DNA of 46,890 nucleotides, taken from IMG/VR virus record IMGVR_UViG_3300032093_000230, positions 1 to 46,890 of that record, one strand, 5' to 3'. This DNA comes from a virus. A program made the position numbers and the translations under genes. The first letter of the stretch is position 1. Each line of letters opens with the position of its first letter. Shown here in pieces: positions 17,160 through 24,243 of this stretch. Below the pieces are notes generated by a model that saw nothing but the letters and a program-made list of their open reading frames with translations, was not told where the DNA came from and searched no databases.

Positions 17160-17423
17160 ATGACAAGAGCAAGAGATACATCAAGAGTTCAAATCGGTAT
17201 CAATACTGCTGTCAGTGGTGCTGATGAGTTTACTTATGTACCTAAAACTGCACTCATTGTAAGTGAAAACATAGACTTCAATACATCAAACTCTGGTGCA
17301 GAAGACTCTATTATTACTCTTGAAAGAACACATATGAATGTTAGTTCTGGTGTTAGTGTTACAATAGGCAGTGGTAAGCATTTGATTATTAATCCTTCTA
17401 ATTTACCACACACAGTTTCATAA
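17160..17423 (+). CDS. Small structural protein
   Basis: The protein has 87 residues and no named family. The end of the protein ('SSGVSVTIGSGKHLIINPSN') follows the pattern of the C-terminal module at 8778 and 9218 (a V-x-I-x-S-G strand, then a G-S-G turn, then an I-I strand). It has its own late promoter and is followed by another, so it is a single-gene late unit. A virion decoration or fibre-foot role is likely but unproven. Confidence 0.55.
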   Translation: MTRARDTSRVQIGINTAVSGADEFTYVPKTALIVSENIDFNTSNSGAEDSIITLERTHMNVSSGVSVTIGSGKHLIINPSNLPHTVS

Positions 17424-17426
17424 ATA
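17419..17426 (+). promoter_or_regulatory. Late promoter (-10), CATAAATA
   Basis: The element overlaps the preceding stop codon, 20 nt before the ATG at 17447. Confidence 0.75.
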
Positions 17427-17446
17427 ACTAGAAAGTATAAGACAAG

Positions 17447-17911
17447 ATGTCAGAACTTAGAGTTGATAATATTGTAAGTGCAGACGGAACTGCGGCACCT
17501 GTCTATAGTCAGGGTCTGAATATTCCATCTGGAAAAACTCTGACAAATAATGGTAACTTTGTTGTTGGTGGAGCAACTTCCATTGCTGGTGTTACAACCT
17601 TTTCTTCTGGCGCGAACATAACTGGTAACATTACGGTTACTGGTGGATTAAGTGTAACTGGTTCTGCTAACTTTAATACTACTGGTATTATTACCACCGG
17701 ACAATTAAATGTTACTAATTCTTTTAGTTTTCAAAGTGTAAATGCTAGTGGTGTTTCTACGATTGCTAATGTAAAAATAACTCCAGTTGGAACAGGTGCA
17801 ACAGTTGGTTCTTCTGGAATTGTTACTTATTATGGTGATGGTTCAAATCTAACAGGAATTGTCGCTTTTGATGCTGGCAAAGTTTATACTTATAATCACC
17901 TTTTCTCATAA
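17447..17911 (+). CDS. Short tail-fibre-like protein
   Basis: The protein has 154 residues. It starts with the 'MSELRVDNIVSADGTAAP' anchor of the fibre family and carries a stalk of 'GNFVVGGATSIAGVTTF' and 'GNITVTGGLSVTGS' units. It ends soon after a 'YYGDGSNLTGIVAFDAG' unit, without the large C-terminal domains of its relatives. It looks like an anchor plus stalk only: either a naturally short connector or a reduced copy. No adhesin follows directly; the next cassette starts with its own promoter. Confidence 0.65.
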   Translation: MSELRVDNIVSADGTAAPVYSQGLNIPSGKTLTNNGNFVVGGATSIAGVTTFSSGANITGNITVTGGLSVTGSANFNTTGIITTGQLNVTNSFSFQSVNASGVSTIANVKITPVGTGATVGSSGIVTYYGDGSNLTGIVAFDAGKVYTYNHLFS

Positions 17912-17914
17912 ATA
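17907..17914 (+). promoter_or_regulatory. Late promoter (-10), CATAAATA
   Basis: The element overlaps the preceding stop codon, 15 nt before the ATG at 17930, and drives the pair 17930-19439. Confidence 0.75.
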
Positions 17915-17929
17915 ATCAAAAAAGATAAG

Positions 17930-18304
17930 ATGGCAAATCCAAATCTTCTTGGTATAGGGACAGTAATTGGTCTTTCTACAAATGTCGGTATTGCAACAAC
18001 AGCTCACACTGTTTTTTTATCTAATGCGGCATCAAGTGGTAAGCTCTTAAAAATAAACAATCTTACTGCAATAAATGTCAATGGATCAACAGCAGTTAAT
18101 GTGACAATTAAATATCATAATCAAGCTGCCGGAGCAGGAACATCTACTTCGTTAGCATATCTTATTCCTGTTCCAGCAGCAGCATCTCTTATTGTTGTTG
18201 GTAAGGAAAATCCAGTTTATCTTGAAGAAAATAGGTCTCTTGGTGTAACCGCTGGTAGTGCAAATGGTATTGATATTTACTGCTCTTATGATGAAATTCT
18301 ATAA
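17930..18304 (+). CDS. Small virion beta-sandwich protein (paralogue)
   Basis: The protein has 124 residues. The pattern 'GIATTAHTVFLSNAASSGKL', then 'YLIPVPAAASLIVVG', then 'PVYLEENRSLGVTAG' follows that of 8082 and the window-start protein: a variable strand pair, a V-P step, then an E-x-x-R/D-x-L/I strand. It stands where a fibre gene normally stands, before the glycine-rich gene at 18333, so it may connect that adhesin to the virion. Confidence 0.6.
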   Translation: MANPNLLGIGTVIGLSTNVGIATTAHTVFLSNAASSGKLLKINNLTAINVNGSTAVNVTIKYHNQAAGAGTSTSLAYLIPVPAAASLIVVGKENPVYLEENRSLGVTAGSANGIDIYCSYDEIL

Positions 18305-18332
18305 TAATTTTTAAAGTTTTTGGGAAAGTTAA

Positions 18333-19439
18333 ATGTCTAAAAGAATTGCGAGTTACATTGGTCCAGCACCTCAATCTGATTCTCCCGGAAACAAAGGTAT
18401 TTGGGATTTAATTCAGCAAGAGTATATTCAACAAGATGGAAACTGGCCAATTATTTTAAGCCCTGTAACTGCAACTGGTGGAACTATTATACCATCTGTT
18501 TCTTCTGGAAATGGATATGTTTATCATGTTTTTATTGGCAATGGTCCTCACGTATTTACAAAAACAAATCCAGGATCTGGATATATAGAATTACTGATGG
18601 TTGCTGGTGGTGGAGGTGCTGGTGCTCCTCTTGGTGCAGGCGGAGGTGCAGGAGGAATTGTTCATCATACACAATATCTTGTTGCTAGTGGTTCTCCATA
18701 TCCAGTATCTGTCGGAGGTGGTGGATCTGGAACAACTACAACAACCCCTGCTACTGGACCTAGTGGTGGTCGTGGATCTGATACCACATTTGGTGTAAAT
18801 TCAACTCCAGGTTACTTACTTGCAAAGGGTGGTGGAGGAGGGGGAAATTTTGATGCTTCTCCAGTACCAGGATTTACTATTGATGGTGGTAGTGGTGGTG
18901 GATTGAATAGTTATTCACCATATGTTAATGGACTTTCTGTAGCACTGCAACCGACACAAAATACCGCATATATCGGAAAGACTGGTTTTAACCAATATGG
19001 AAATATTGGTGGAAATGCTCAACCAGGCGATCCATTTTCTAACAGTGGAGGTGGAGCTGGTGGTGTAGGGTCTGGTGGAGTATCATCTGCTGCTGGTGGA
19101 GCTGGACAACCATTTCCAGGTTTTCCTGCACCTATTATTGCTCCTGCTATACCTTCTCCAGAAAGAACGGCATGGACATCCGCAGTGGGACCAACTGGTC
19201 TTTTTGGTGGAGGAGGAGGTGCTGGCGGTAGATCCACCGGTGGATCTGGGGGACCTGGTGGAGGAGGACCTGGTGGACCCGGAACTGGCGGTGGTGCTGT
19301 ATCAGCACAAGGTGGAAATGGGAACAACGGTGTAGTTTATACCGGAGGTGGCGGAGGTGGAGGTCAATATACTACATTTACTGCTCCAACAGCTAACGGA
19401 GGATCTGGAATAGTTATTGTTCGATACTTGGCATCATAA
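18333..19439 (+). CDS. Glycine-rich adhesin-like protein
   Basis: The protein has 368 residues. The N-terminus ('MSKRIASYIGPAPQ', 'GIWDLIQQEYIQQDGNW') differs from the 'SPIFSR' type, in line with its different upstream partner. One glycine-rich domain runs from 'TATGGTIIPSVSSGNGYVYH' to 'GGSGIVIVRYLAS' at the C-terminus, with 'ELLMVAGGGGAGAP' and long polyglycine turns. No late promoter lies in the 28-nt gap before it. Confidence 0.65.
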   Translation: MSKRIASYIGPAPQSDSPGNKGIWDLIQQEYIQQDGNWPIILSPVTATGGTIIPSVSSGNGYVYHVFIGNGPHVFTKTNPGSGYIELLMVAGGGGAGAPLGAGGGAGGIVHHTQYLVASGSPYPVSVGGGGSGTTTTTPATGPSGGRGSDTTFGVNSTPGYLLAKGGGGGGNFDASPVPGFTIDGGSGGGLNSYSPYVNGLSVALQPTQNTAYIGKTGFNQYGNIGGNAQPGDPFSNSGGGAGGVGSGGVSSAAGGAGQPFPGFPAPIIAPAIPSPERTAWTSAVGPTGLFGGGGGAGGRSTGGSGGPGGGGPGGPGTGGGAVSAQGGNGNNGVVYTGGGGGGGQYTTFTAPTANGGSGIVIVRYLAS

Positions 19440-19442
19440 ATA
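19435..19442 (+). promoter_or_regulatory. Late promoter (-10), CATAAATA
   Basis: The element overlaps the preceding stop codon, 14 nt before the ATG at 19457. Confidence 0.75.
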
Positions 19443-19456
19443 TCTAAAAACCCTCA

Positions 19457-19858
19457 ATGGCATATATCGGAAGACCCCAAGCAACGGGCCCCTATCTCAA
19501 ACTTGATGATATCTCTGATGAGTTTGATGGAAGTAAGGTAACATTTAATCTCACGCTTGGTGGTTCTCCATTTTTTACATCAAACGCTTATACTCTACTT
19601 CTTTCACTTGATGGTGTTATTCAAGAACCTATCAAGTCTTTTGTTGTTCAAGAAAATCAAATCACGTTTGCTTCGCCACCTGATGCAACATCAAATTTTT
19701 ATTGTATAGTTCTTGGAACTACATTAAATACGACTGCACTTACAAGTTTAACGATTGGAACTAGAACTAGTGCAGCAACACTTGCATTAAATGGAGAGCA
19801 ACTTGGAGTCCTTCGAAGAGACGGAACAAAGGGATTCATCTCTTTCAATGTAGCATAA
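19457..19858 (+). CDS. Fibre N-terminal-domain-like structural protein
   Basis: The protein has 133 residues. 'FNLTLGGSPFFTSNAYTLLL', 'LDGVIQEP' and 'ITFASPPDATSNFYCIVLG' form a beta domain that also appears as an internal domain of the fibre at 24244 ('ISINGVIQQPNK', 'IKFATAPTSSEIFWGYV'). In cyanophages this domain is often fused to fibre stalks; here it is a stand-alone gene with its own late promoter. A baseplate or fibre-attachment role is inferred. Confidence 0.65.
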   Translation: MAYIGRPQATGPYLKLDDISDEFDGSKVTFNLTLGGSPFFTSNAYTLLLSLDGVIQEPIKSFVVQENQITFASPPDATSNFYCIVLGTTLNTTALTSLTIGTRTSAATLALNGEQLGVLRRDGTKGFISFNVA

Positions 19859-19861
19859 ATA
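19854..19861 (+). promoter_or_regulatory. Late promoter (-10), CATAAATA
   Basis: The element overlaps the preceding stop codon, 22 nt before the ATG at 19884. Confidence 0.75.
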
Positions 19862-19883
19862 ATCCAAAGACTATTCAGATATA

Positions 19884-20507
19884 ATGGCGAATAGATATCC
19901 GCTGATTTATAATCCAAGTGCTGGACAACTTCAAGAACTCCAAGTAGGAGACAATCTTGATCTTGGGGGTTCTGGGATTAGTAGTGTAGGAAATATAAAC
20001 TCTTCCGGAATTATTACCGCCACTACATTTAGCGGTGGATTCAGTGGTACATTCAGTGGAAATGCAACTGGTTTAACTGGATCACCTAGTATCACAGTTA
20101 CTGGTCTTTCTGTTTCTGGTATCTCAACATTTGCTCAAGATATTAATCTTGGTGATAATGTTAAAGCAAACTTTGGTGATAGTGATGATTTAAGAATCTA
20201 TCATGATGGAACCAATAGTTATGTGGAGGATACTGGAGCAGGAGATCTATATCTTTCTGGTTCCACTAACGTCATTATTCAACACCATTCAACTGGTGAA
20301 ACAATGGCGAAGTTTGTTGGCAATGGTTCCGCCGAACTTTATCATGATAACAGTAAGAAGTTTGAAACTTTGGGAGTTGGTGCGACAGTTACTGGAACTA
20401 TGTACGCAACAAGTTTTGTTGGATCTGGCGCTAATCTGACAAACCTTCCAGTGTCTGGTGGTGGAGGTGGAGATTTTAATGAACTTGACGCCGCACTGTT
20501 TAACTAA
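19884..20507 (+). CDS. Tail-fibre-like protein
   Basis: The protein has 207 residues. The N-terminus 'MANRYPLIYNPSAGQLQEL' is a cyanophage fibre anchor. It is followed by 'SGIITATTFSGGFSGTFSGN' and a large module with 'FGDSDDLRIYHDGTNSYVED' and 'AELYHDNSKKFETLGVG' (about 93-165), matching modules in the two largest fibres. A glycine run leads to a short 'FNELDAALFN' tail. It ends where a tip domain would be expected, so it may need a partner. Confidence 0.7.
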   Translation: MANRYPLIYNPSAGQLQELQVGDNLDLGGSGISSVGNINSSGIITATTFSGGFSGTFSGNATGLTGSPSITVTGLSVSGISTFAQDINLGDNVKANFGDSDDLRIYHDGTNSYVEDTGAGDLYLSGSTNVIIQHHSTGETMAKFVGNGSAELYHDNSKKFETLGVGATVTGTMYATSFVGSGANLTNLPVSGGGGGDFNELDAALFN

Positions 20508-20510
20508 ATA
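20503..20510 (+). promoter_or_regulatory. Late promoter (-10), ACTAAATA
   Basis: The element overlaps the preceding stop codon, 19 nt before the ATG at 20530, and drives the pair 20530-22944. Confidence 0.7.
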
Positions 20511-20529
20511 ACTTAAAAAGTATATACCG

Positions 20530-20937
20530 ATGGCACTCAAAAGAACTAAATTATTAGGTATTCAGGCAGTTACTGGCATTAATACAGTAGGTATTTTAAC
20601 TGTAGGAACCACTGCAACTGCTGGTGGTGTTGGTATTGCATCAACCACCTATCTTCGTGGTGTGGTAATGCACAACACTGGACTTTCAACTGCTACTTCA
20701 TCACTCTACGTTTACCCAAGTAGCGTTACGGTTTCTGGTGTTGGGCAGACGGCATATAGATTGGCAAGAGTAGATCTAAATGCAAACGAAACTTTCTTCT
20801 TTGAAATGAACTATCCACTGGTTCTTACAAACCAAGAAAAGATTGTTGTAGAAGTTACACAACCAGCGAACGTGGTTGGAGGAGCAGGTATTGGTAGTGC
20901 TATCAACTATCAAATTCTCGGTGATACAGACATCTGA
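20530..20937 (+). CDS. Small virion beta-sandwich protein (paralogue)
   Basis: The protein has 135 residues. 'TYLRGVVMHNTGLSTATSSL', 'LARVDLNANETFFFEMNYP' and 'NQEKIVVEVTQPA' give the same strand plan as 8082 and 17930, although diverged. It is the upstream partner of the double-domain glycine-rich gene at 20953, repeating the arrangement at 17930/18333. Confidence 0.6.
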   Translation: MALKRTKLLGIQAVTGINTVGILTVGTTATAGGVGIASTTYLRGVVMHNTGLSTATSSLYVYPSSVTVSGVGQTAYRLARVDLNANETFFFEMNYPLVLTNQEKIVVEVTQPANVVGGAGIGSAINYQILGDTDI

Positions 20938-20952
20938 TAAGAGGTAAGTATA

Positions 20953-22944
20953 ATGGGTGCAAGAAGTTCTAAGAATACAACGCAAAATAATAGAAGCGAC
21001 GGGCACTTATTAGAGTACTTCCGTAAATCTTTTATTCGTGGTGGTGGTGCAAATGCTGGACCAAATATTCCTCCTCCACCACCACTTATCGCTGCAACTG
21101 GTGGAGATATTAATGGATTAGAACCAGGAAATAATTATGCATATCACACATTCACCTCAACTGTTGGACCTAGCACTTTTATCATAGAATCCATATCACC
21201 ACAACATCCAGGTTTTATTGATGTTTTAGTTGTTGCAGGTGGTGGAGGTGGGGGAAAAACTGCAGTTCCTGTAGGAAATGGTAGCGGTGGCGGCGGTGCT
21301 GGTGGTGTTGTTAGGCACGCAACATATAATGTATCATCCGGACCATATCCACTTACAATTCCGGTTTCTGTTGGAGGTGGAGGTGCTGGTGGAATTAGTT
21401 CTCCTAATATTGGTCAGAATGGTTCGGATAGTACTTTTGGTGGATTAACTGCAAAAGGTGGTGGTGGTGGTGGATATTTTGGAATTGCTGGAAGTCCTGG
21501 TGGTTCTGGTGGAGGCGGTGGTGGATATGGAGGTAATTATTCAAATGTTTTAGCTACTGGAACTCAACCATCACAAACACATCCAACAGCACCATCAGGA
21601 TGGATAAATTATGGAAGTCCCGGTGGAGCTCCAATTGGACCAAATCCGGGAGATGGATCTGGCGGCGGTGGTGCCGCAGAGGCTGGTGGATCGCATAATG
21701 ACAGTGCTAATGCAGCGCCAGTATCTCAAGGATTTGGTGGAAATGGAATTCAATTTTCAGAATTTAATGGACCACTGATTGGTGTACCTGCTCTAGCACC
21801 CCATAGTGGATATTATGGTGGTGGCGGAGGTGGAGAAAATTATCCAGGAAATGCACCATTTGGTGGCGGTGCTGGTGGTGGTGGGGAAAGTCCCCAACCA
21901 TACAATGGAGATCAATATACTGGAGCAGGAGGAGCTTCTGGTGCTGATGGTATAGTAGCTGGAAATGGTGGATCTGGTATTGTAGTAGTAAGATATCTAA
22001 AATCAATCTCATCTATAAAAGCAACAGGAGGTATTGTAAGTTTTTATAATAATAAAACAATTCATACTTTCTTGGCAACAGGAACTTTTACAAATGTATC
22101 AGGTTCTCCTTTAAATATTGAATACATGATTGTTGCTGGTGGAGGTGGAGGAGGAGTTGGTAATACTGGCATAGGCGCAGGTGGTGGTGGTGGAGCTGGT
22201 GGAATAGTTTATAATCCAGCATTTACTGTTTCTACAGGATCTCCAAATGCGTTATCTATTACTGTAGGTGCTGGAGGTGGAGCGGAATCTACTGGATCTG
22301 ATACAACTTTATCTTATCCTGGACCAACAACAGTAACAGCAAAAGGTGGTGGTAAAGGTGGTGGTAGTGCTGGAAATGCGTCAACTGGTGGTTCTGGTGG
22401 AGGATCTCACTACACTGCTGTTCCTGGACCAGCATCTCAACCATCACAAAACCCAGGAATTCCTGGAATAATACAATATGGAAATAATGGCGGAAATTCT
22501 GGACCTTATGAAGGTGCTGGTGGAGGTGGTGCGGGAGCAGTTGGTTCTAATGGAACTTCTCCAAATATAAGTAGTGGTGCTGGTGGATATGGAATACAGG
22601 CACCACCTTCTTTTAGAGATCCAGGTTCTGCTTATGGCGATCCAGGAGGATATGGTGGAGCGGCCGCACCAACACCAGGTGGATTCTGGTTTGGTGGCGG
22701 AGGCGGCGGCAGTGGATATCCGACGAGCGTAGTAGGATCTGCTGGTGGTAGCGGAGGTGGTGGGGCTGGTCAAACAACACCAGGAGTTGTTAGATCTTAT
22801 GGAAGAAGTGGTCAAGATGGAAAACTTCACACAGGAGGAGGTGGAGGAGGTGGAAATGGATGGAGAGCTTCTACAGACACACCAGTATCTGGAAATGGTG
22901 GTAAAGGTGGTTCTGGTATCGTTCTCATCGCATATCCTTCATAA
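20953..22944 (+). CDS. Double-domain glycine-rich adhesin-like protein
   Basis: At 663 residues this is the largest glycine-rich protein here. The anchor is distinct ('MGARSSKNTTQNNRSDG', 'LEYFRKSFIRGGG'). The first domain runs from 'AATGGDINGLEPGNNYAYH' to 'GGSGIVVVRYLKS' (about 353). The second runs from 'KATGGIVSFYNNKTIHTF' to 'GGSGIVLIAYPS'. The inter-domain seam and second-domain ending nearly match those of 15265, so the two genes are probably related by duplication of a two-domain ancestor. It follows the small virion gene by 15 nt, without a late promoter. Confidence 0.7.
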   Translation: MGARSSKNTTQNNRSDGHLLEYFRKSFIRGGGANAGPNIPPPPPLIAATGGDINGLEPGNNYAYHTFTSTVGPSTFIIESISPQHPGFIDVLVVAGGGGGGKTAVPVGNGSGGGGAGGVVRHATYNVSSGPYPLTIPVSVGGGGAGGISSPNIGQNGSDSTFGGLTAKGGGGGGYFGIAGSPGGSGGGGGGYGGNYSNVLATGTQPSQTHPTAPSGWINYGSPGGAPIGPNPGDGSGGGGAAEAGGSHNDSANAAPVSQGFGGNGIQFSEFNGPLIGVPALAPHSGYYGGGGGGENYPGNAPFGGGAGGGGESPQPYNGDQYTGAGGASGADGIVAGNGGSGIVVVRYLKSISSIKATGGIVSFYNNKTIHTFLATGTFTNVSGSPLNIEYMIVAGGGGGGVGNTGIGAGGGGGAGGIVYNPAFTVSTGSPNALSITVGAGGGAESTGSDTTLSYPGPTTVTAKGGGKGGGSAGNASTGGSGGGSHYTAVPGPASQPSQNPGIPGIIQYGNNGGNSGPYEGAGGGGAGAVGSNGTSPNISSGAGGYGIQAPPSFRDPGSAYGDPGGYGGAAAPTPGGFWFGGGGGGSGYPTSVVGSAGGSGGGGAGQTTPGVVRSYGRSGQDGKLHTGGGGGGGNGWRASTDTPVSGNGGKGGSGIVLIAYPS

Positions 22945-22960
22945 AATGCTTAACAACTCC

Positions 22961-22968
22961 AATAAATA
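22961..22968 (+). promoter_or_regulatory. Possible late promoter (-10), AATAAATA
   Basis: The element lies 80 nt before the ATG at 23049 and is less well placed than the copy at 23007. Confidence 0.4.
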
Positions 22969-22980
22969 TTCATATCTGAC

Positions 22981-23014
22981 TTTTCAGGATACTAAACTTA
23001 TAGTATAATAAATA
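22981..23014 (+). promoter_or_regulatory. Overlapping late and possible sigma70 promoter
   Basis: AATAAATA (23007-23014) fits a late element 34 nt before the ATG at 23049. It overlaps TATAAT (23004-23009), which has a weak -35 candidate TTTTCA (22981-22986) at 17 bp. The gene could be read both early and late. Confidence 0.5.
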
Positions 23015-23048
23015 CTTTCACAGTCATAATCATTCATATAAGAAAACG

Positions 23049-23459
23049 ATGGCACATTTTGCACAACTAGATGAAAACAACGTTGTTACTCAAGTCATTG
23101 TTGTGAGTAACGAAGATACTTCTGATTCTAATGGAGTAGAAGTAGAAGAAATCGGAGTTGCATTTTGTAAGAAACTCCTAGGTGCTGATACCAACTGGAA
23201 GCAAACCTCATACAATAACAATATGAGAGTTCGCTATGCAGGTATTGGTTACTCTTACAATGAAACTCTTGATGCTTTCATTCCACCACAACCATTTGCT
23301 TCGTGGATTCTGAATGAAGAAACTGCTGATTGGGAATCACCAGTAGGACCTGCTCCTGCACTCACCGAGGCGGAGATTGAAGCACGTTCATTTTATCGTT
23401 GGGATGAAGAAGCAGGTGCTTGGGATCTCTTTACTCCCGAACCACCAGCAGGTGAATGA
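23049..23459 (+). CDS. Conserved phage protein ('MAHFAQLDENN' family)
   Basis: The protein has 136 residues. It starts 'MAHFAQLDENNVVTQVIVVS', contains 'CKKLLGADTNWKQTSYN' and 'YAGIGYSYNETLDAFIPPQP', and ends in an acidic Pro-rich tail ('LFTPEPPAGE'). Proteins with this start and core are frequent in T4-like cyanophages and other marine phages, usually near tail genes; their role is unknown. It is a single-gene unit closed by a strong terminator. Confidence 0.75.
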   Translation: MAHFAQLDENNVVTQVIVVSNEDTSDSNGVEVEEIGVAFCKKLLGADTNWKQTSYNNNMRVRYAGIGYSYNETLDAFIPPQPFASWILNEETADWESPVGPAPALTEAEIEARSFYRWDEEAGAWDLFTPEPPAGE

Positions 23460-23465
23460 TAAACT

Positions 23466-23489
23466 GAGGGGTTCTACCCCTCTTTTTTT
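23466..23489 (+). terminator. Intrinsic terminator
   Basis: GAGGGG (23466-23471), loop TTCTA, CCCCTC (23477-23482), then seven T. It ends the 23049 transcript 7 nt after the stop. Confidence 0.9.
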
Positions 23490-23491
23490 AT

Positions 23492-23499
23492 GATAAATA
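23492..23499 (+). promoter_or_regulatory. Late promoter 1 of the GIY-YIG locus, GATAAATA
   Basis: It lies 2 nt after the terminator. Its predicted transcript (from about 23505) meets a second terminator about 50 nt later, before any gene. Confidence 0.65.
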
Positions 23500-23504
23500 T
23501 TAAT

Positions 23505-23556
23505 ACCTGATGGACCGCAATCTTATCAGGAGGAGGGTGTAAGTCCCTCCTTTTTA
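23505..23556 (+). ncRNA. Candidate small antisense-type RNA (GIY-YIG locus)
   Basis: Inferred RNA from late promoter 1 to the second terminator. Bases 23512-23519 (GGACCGCA) are the exact reverse complement of 23570-23577 at the predicted 5' end of the endonuclease mRNA. Ends are predicted from signals only; no coding sequence is seen within it. Confidence 0.4.
23530..23555 (+). terminator. Intrinsic terminator (GIY-YIG locus)
   Basis: AGGAGGG (23531-23537), loop TGTAAGT, CCCTCC(T) (23545-23551), then T residues to 23555. It would stop late-promoter-1 transcription before the endonuclease gene. Confidence 0.85.
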
Positions 23557-23557
23557 A

Positions 23558-23565
23558 TATAAATA
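23558..23565 (+). promoter_or_regulatory. Late promoter 2 of the GIY-YIG locus, TATAAATA
   Basis: A perfect late consensus, 2 nt after the terminator and 4 nt before the right arm. Its transcript would begin at the arm (about 23571), giving an endonuclease mRNA leader of about 20 nt. Confidence 0.8.
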
Positions 23566-23590
23566 CATATGCGGTCCTAATGGTAAAGAA

Positions 23591-24217
23591 ATGTCTAATA
23601 AGAAGTATCATTATACCTATTATTCTTATGAAGAGTGGGGTAGGGGGTATATTGGGTGTAGAAGTTGCAATTGCTTACCGGAACAAGATATAAACTATTT
23701 TGGATCATTTCACGATAAAACATTTAATCCCACTCAAAAAGTAATTATCGAAACGTTTAAAACAAGAAAGGATGCAATTCGTGCAGAAATAAAGTTGCAT
23801 AATTTTTATGATATTGCTCTTAACTCACATTTTGCTAATAGGGCAAAACAAACTTCGACTAAATTTACGAGAGAGGGTGCAGTTACATCTCAAGAAACAA
23901 AAGAAAAAATGAGTAAAGTTAAAAAAGGTAAATTTTTTCTAAATGAAAGTGCAAGAGAGAAGATTAGAAGAGCAAGAGCACTTCAAGTTTTTACAGAAGA
24001 AAGTTCAATAAAAAGAAAACAAACACTTAAAAAACTGGATTTAGTTTGGATGTATGACCCAAAAACAAAAAAGAATCATAGAATAATGAGAATAAAAGTT
24101 CAAGAAAAACTATCTGAAGGACTTGTATTGGGACGTATTTGCAATATTACAGAGGAAACAAGAAAAAAATTAAGTGATGCTGCCAATAAAAGATGGTCTA
24201 AACAAACCAATAAATAA
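23591..24217 (+). CDS. GIY-YIG-like homing endonuclease with NUMOD3-type repeats
   Basis: The protein has 208 residues. The N-terminal 'YHYTYYSYEEWGRGYIGCRS' holds a diverged GIY-YIG core (YIG at 20-22, R24), and E66 in 'DAIRAEIKLH' fits the catalytic Glu. 'YFGSFHDKTF' and 'HFANRAKQTS' are typical of the phage branch of this family. Two NUMOD3-like DNA-binding segments follow: 'TSQETKEKMSKVKKGKF' (about 98-114) and 'ITEETRKKLSDAANKRW' near the end. The C-terminal half is very lysine-rich. The gene is free-standing between intact late units and has a weak ribosome site next to the inverted-repeat arm. Confidence 0.75.
   Translation: MSNKKYHYTYYSYEEWGRGYIGCRSCNCLPEQDINYFGSFHDKTFNPTQKVIIETFKTRKDAIRAEIKLHNFYDIALNSHFANRAKQTSTKFTREGAVTSQETKEKMSKVKKGKFFLNESAREKIRRARALQVFTEESSIKRKQTLKKLDLVWMYDPKTKKNHRIMRIKVQEKLSEGLVLGRICNITEETRKKLSDAANKRWSKQTNK
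24209..24216 (+). promoter_or_regulatory. Late promoter (-10), AATAAATA
   Basis: The element overlaps the endonuclease stop codon, 27 nt before the ATG at 24244. Confidence 0.65.
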
Positions 24218-24243
24218 TAACAAGGAAAGCACCTCAAAATTAG

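Larger units (their letters stand above)
23512..23577 (+). repeat. Perfect 8-bp inverted repeat around terminator and promoter
   Basis: Arms GGACCGCA (23512-23519) and TGCGGTCC (23570-23577) match 8 of 8. The right arm ends 13 nt before the endonuclease ATG. Layout and spacing copy those of the HNH locus although the arm sequences are unrelated. Confidence 0.85.
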
